NCBI GenBank assembly: GCA_052174475.1
Contig: JBQMRO010000044.1
Span: 67,188-131,187, forward strand
DNA length: 64,000 nucleotides
Origin: Arsenophonus sp052174475
GTDB lineage: Bacteria; Pseudomonadota; Gammaproteobacteria; Enterobacterales; Enterobacteriaceae
Direction: 5' to 3'
Shown here one piece after another: positions 63,322-64,000 of the stretch. Positions within the stretch are counted from its first letter, which is position 1; the number at the start of each line of letters is the position of its first letter. The translations under genes were made by a program, and so were the position numbers. Under the pieces are notes generated by a model, which did not search any database, was not told the DNA's origin, and was given only the letters and a program-made list of their open reading frames with translations.

Positions 63322-64000
63322 TCAAGTTATGCTTATTTCTTGTATATAGGATTTTAGAGATGCTAACGTGTATCCTGTTTTGATCTATTTTATAGATAAT
63401 TTTAATAACAGAGAGATGATATCCCATGAAAAGTCTATTCTAAGGTTATTCGTAAAACCAGATATCACCTAGTGACTTCATTAAAGCGAATGAAGTCACC
63501 TATAATGGTGACAGGAAGCTGATAGCACTCTTATTAAGGTAGAGTTCGAAGCCATTGCTAGACAAAATACTAATCGTCGCCTTCTTGCTGTTCATTACTG
63601 TTGTCTATAACGATTATTTGCCATAGAGAACTTATACAGACTGTTATAAGTGATGTTGAAATTAAAGTATCTAAGACCGGTAAATAGTGGTGTCGCAACA
63701 ACCAGCAATGAAATATGCTTCAAGAGCTCATTATCACTACGCTTATATAAAGCGTATAAAATAGCGAAGAATGCTAATGCATGAGCTTGTATCTGTAAAG
63801 CAAATGCATCGTTAATCTCAGAATGCTCTGTTGACGCTTCTCGGTGAAAAACACATAGTATCTTACCAAGAGAGCCATAAGCAGACTAAAACAGCAATAG
63901 CTTGAAGAGGGCAATGATAGTGCCTGTGTGATTTAAACGATACCGCTACGTTTATTTCTGCACCGATAAAAGAAACCATCCTGTTAGGCAAGCTGATCCA
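63322..64000 (+). mobile_element. IS256-family relic, continues beyond the window
   Basis: 5' half of another plus-strand copy starting AGTTATGCTTATTTCTTG, with the same N-terminal transposase remnants as 49155 (NGDRKLIALLLR-like; DYLPxRTYTDCYK-like). It is broken by stops and is cut by the window end. Confidence 0.75.

Noticed and set aside
1..64000. Search for tRNA/rRNA genes, riboswitches, toxin-antitoxin pairs, secretion or defence systems
   Set aside because: Nothing with recognisable cloverleaf, rRNA-like sequence or system-specific domains was seen by eye; tRNAscan-SE and Infernal runs would be needed to exclude small RNAs.

Overview
The window is a stretch of chromosome from a gammaproteobacterium of the order Enterobacterales that is far into genome decay. 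It looks like an insect endosymbiont of the Arsenophonus/Sodalis type, but the genus is my inference. The intact proteins match E. coli homologues almost end to end. The gene neighbourhoods are enteric: nudF-cpdA-yqiA-parE, plsC-ftsP, trpE/trpH-yciO-rluB, rsmD..ftsX-rpoH, ampG-yajG/bolA-tig-clpP-clpX-lon-hupB-ppiD. The DNA is very A+T-rich. Only 17 genes look intact (about 21 kb, a third of the window). About another third consists of dead insertion sequences, and the rest is pseudogenes and featureless AT-rich DNA. I saw no tRNA, rRNA, CRISPR, phage or defence genes, and nothing I would call a new biological system.

Layout. 1-8.9 kb: 3' end of ychE, topB pseudogene, xthA, two IS256-family relics in opposite orientation around a probable ydjA scrap, then sppA. 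8.9-15.7 kb: IS1595 and IS256 relics, hemH, an inverted IS256 composite, ftsP pseudogene. 15.7-23.1 kb, all on the minus strand: plsC, parC, parE, an internally deleted IS1595, yqiA pseudogene, cpdA, nudF pseudogene. 23.3-29.9 kb: IS256 relic, ppk-ppx operon, mgtE pseudogene. 30.1-36.3 kb: IS256 and IS481 relics, then the dead trp flank (trpE, trpH, yciO, rluB). 36.6-46.1 kb: an IS graveyard (IS1595, IS91, IS256, IS481) in which rsmD is the only live gene. 46.3-48.4 kb: ftsX pseudogene, rpoH and its terminator. 49-52.8 kb: IS256 relic, ampG and yajG pseudogenes. 52.9-63.1 kb: bolA, tig pseudogene, clpP, clpX, lon, hupB remnant cut by an IS256 relic, ppiD. 63.3 kb to the end: another IS256 relic.

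How it works together. What survives is a proteostasis core (rpoH sigma-32, clpP/clpX, lon, ppiD, sppA), topoisomerase IV (parC/parE), polyphosphate turnover (ppk/ppx), cAMP hydrolysis (cpdA), phospholipid synthesis (plsC), the last step of haem synthesis (hemH), 16S rRNA methylation (rsmD) and exonuclease III (xthA). What has been lost is mostly dispensable or backed up: trigger factor, HU-beta, topoisomerase III, muropeptide import (AmpG), FtsX and FtsP, tryptophan synthesis entry (TrpE), ADP-ribose hydrolysis (NudF), a Mg transporter and a 23S pseudouridine synthase. Promoter remnants of the heat-shock regulon (sigma-32 at lon, sigma-E at rpoH) still seem recognisable. IS relics sit at almost every point where enteric synteny breaks, so IS expansion followed by IS death appears to have shaped the region.
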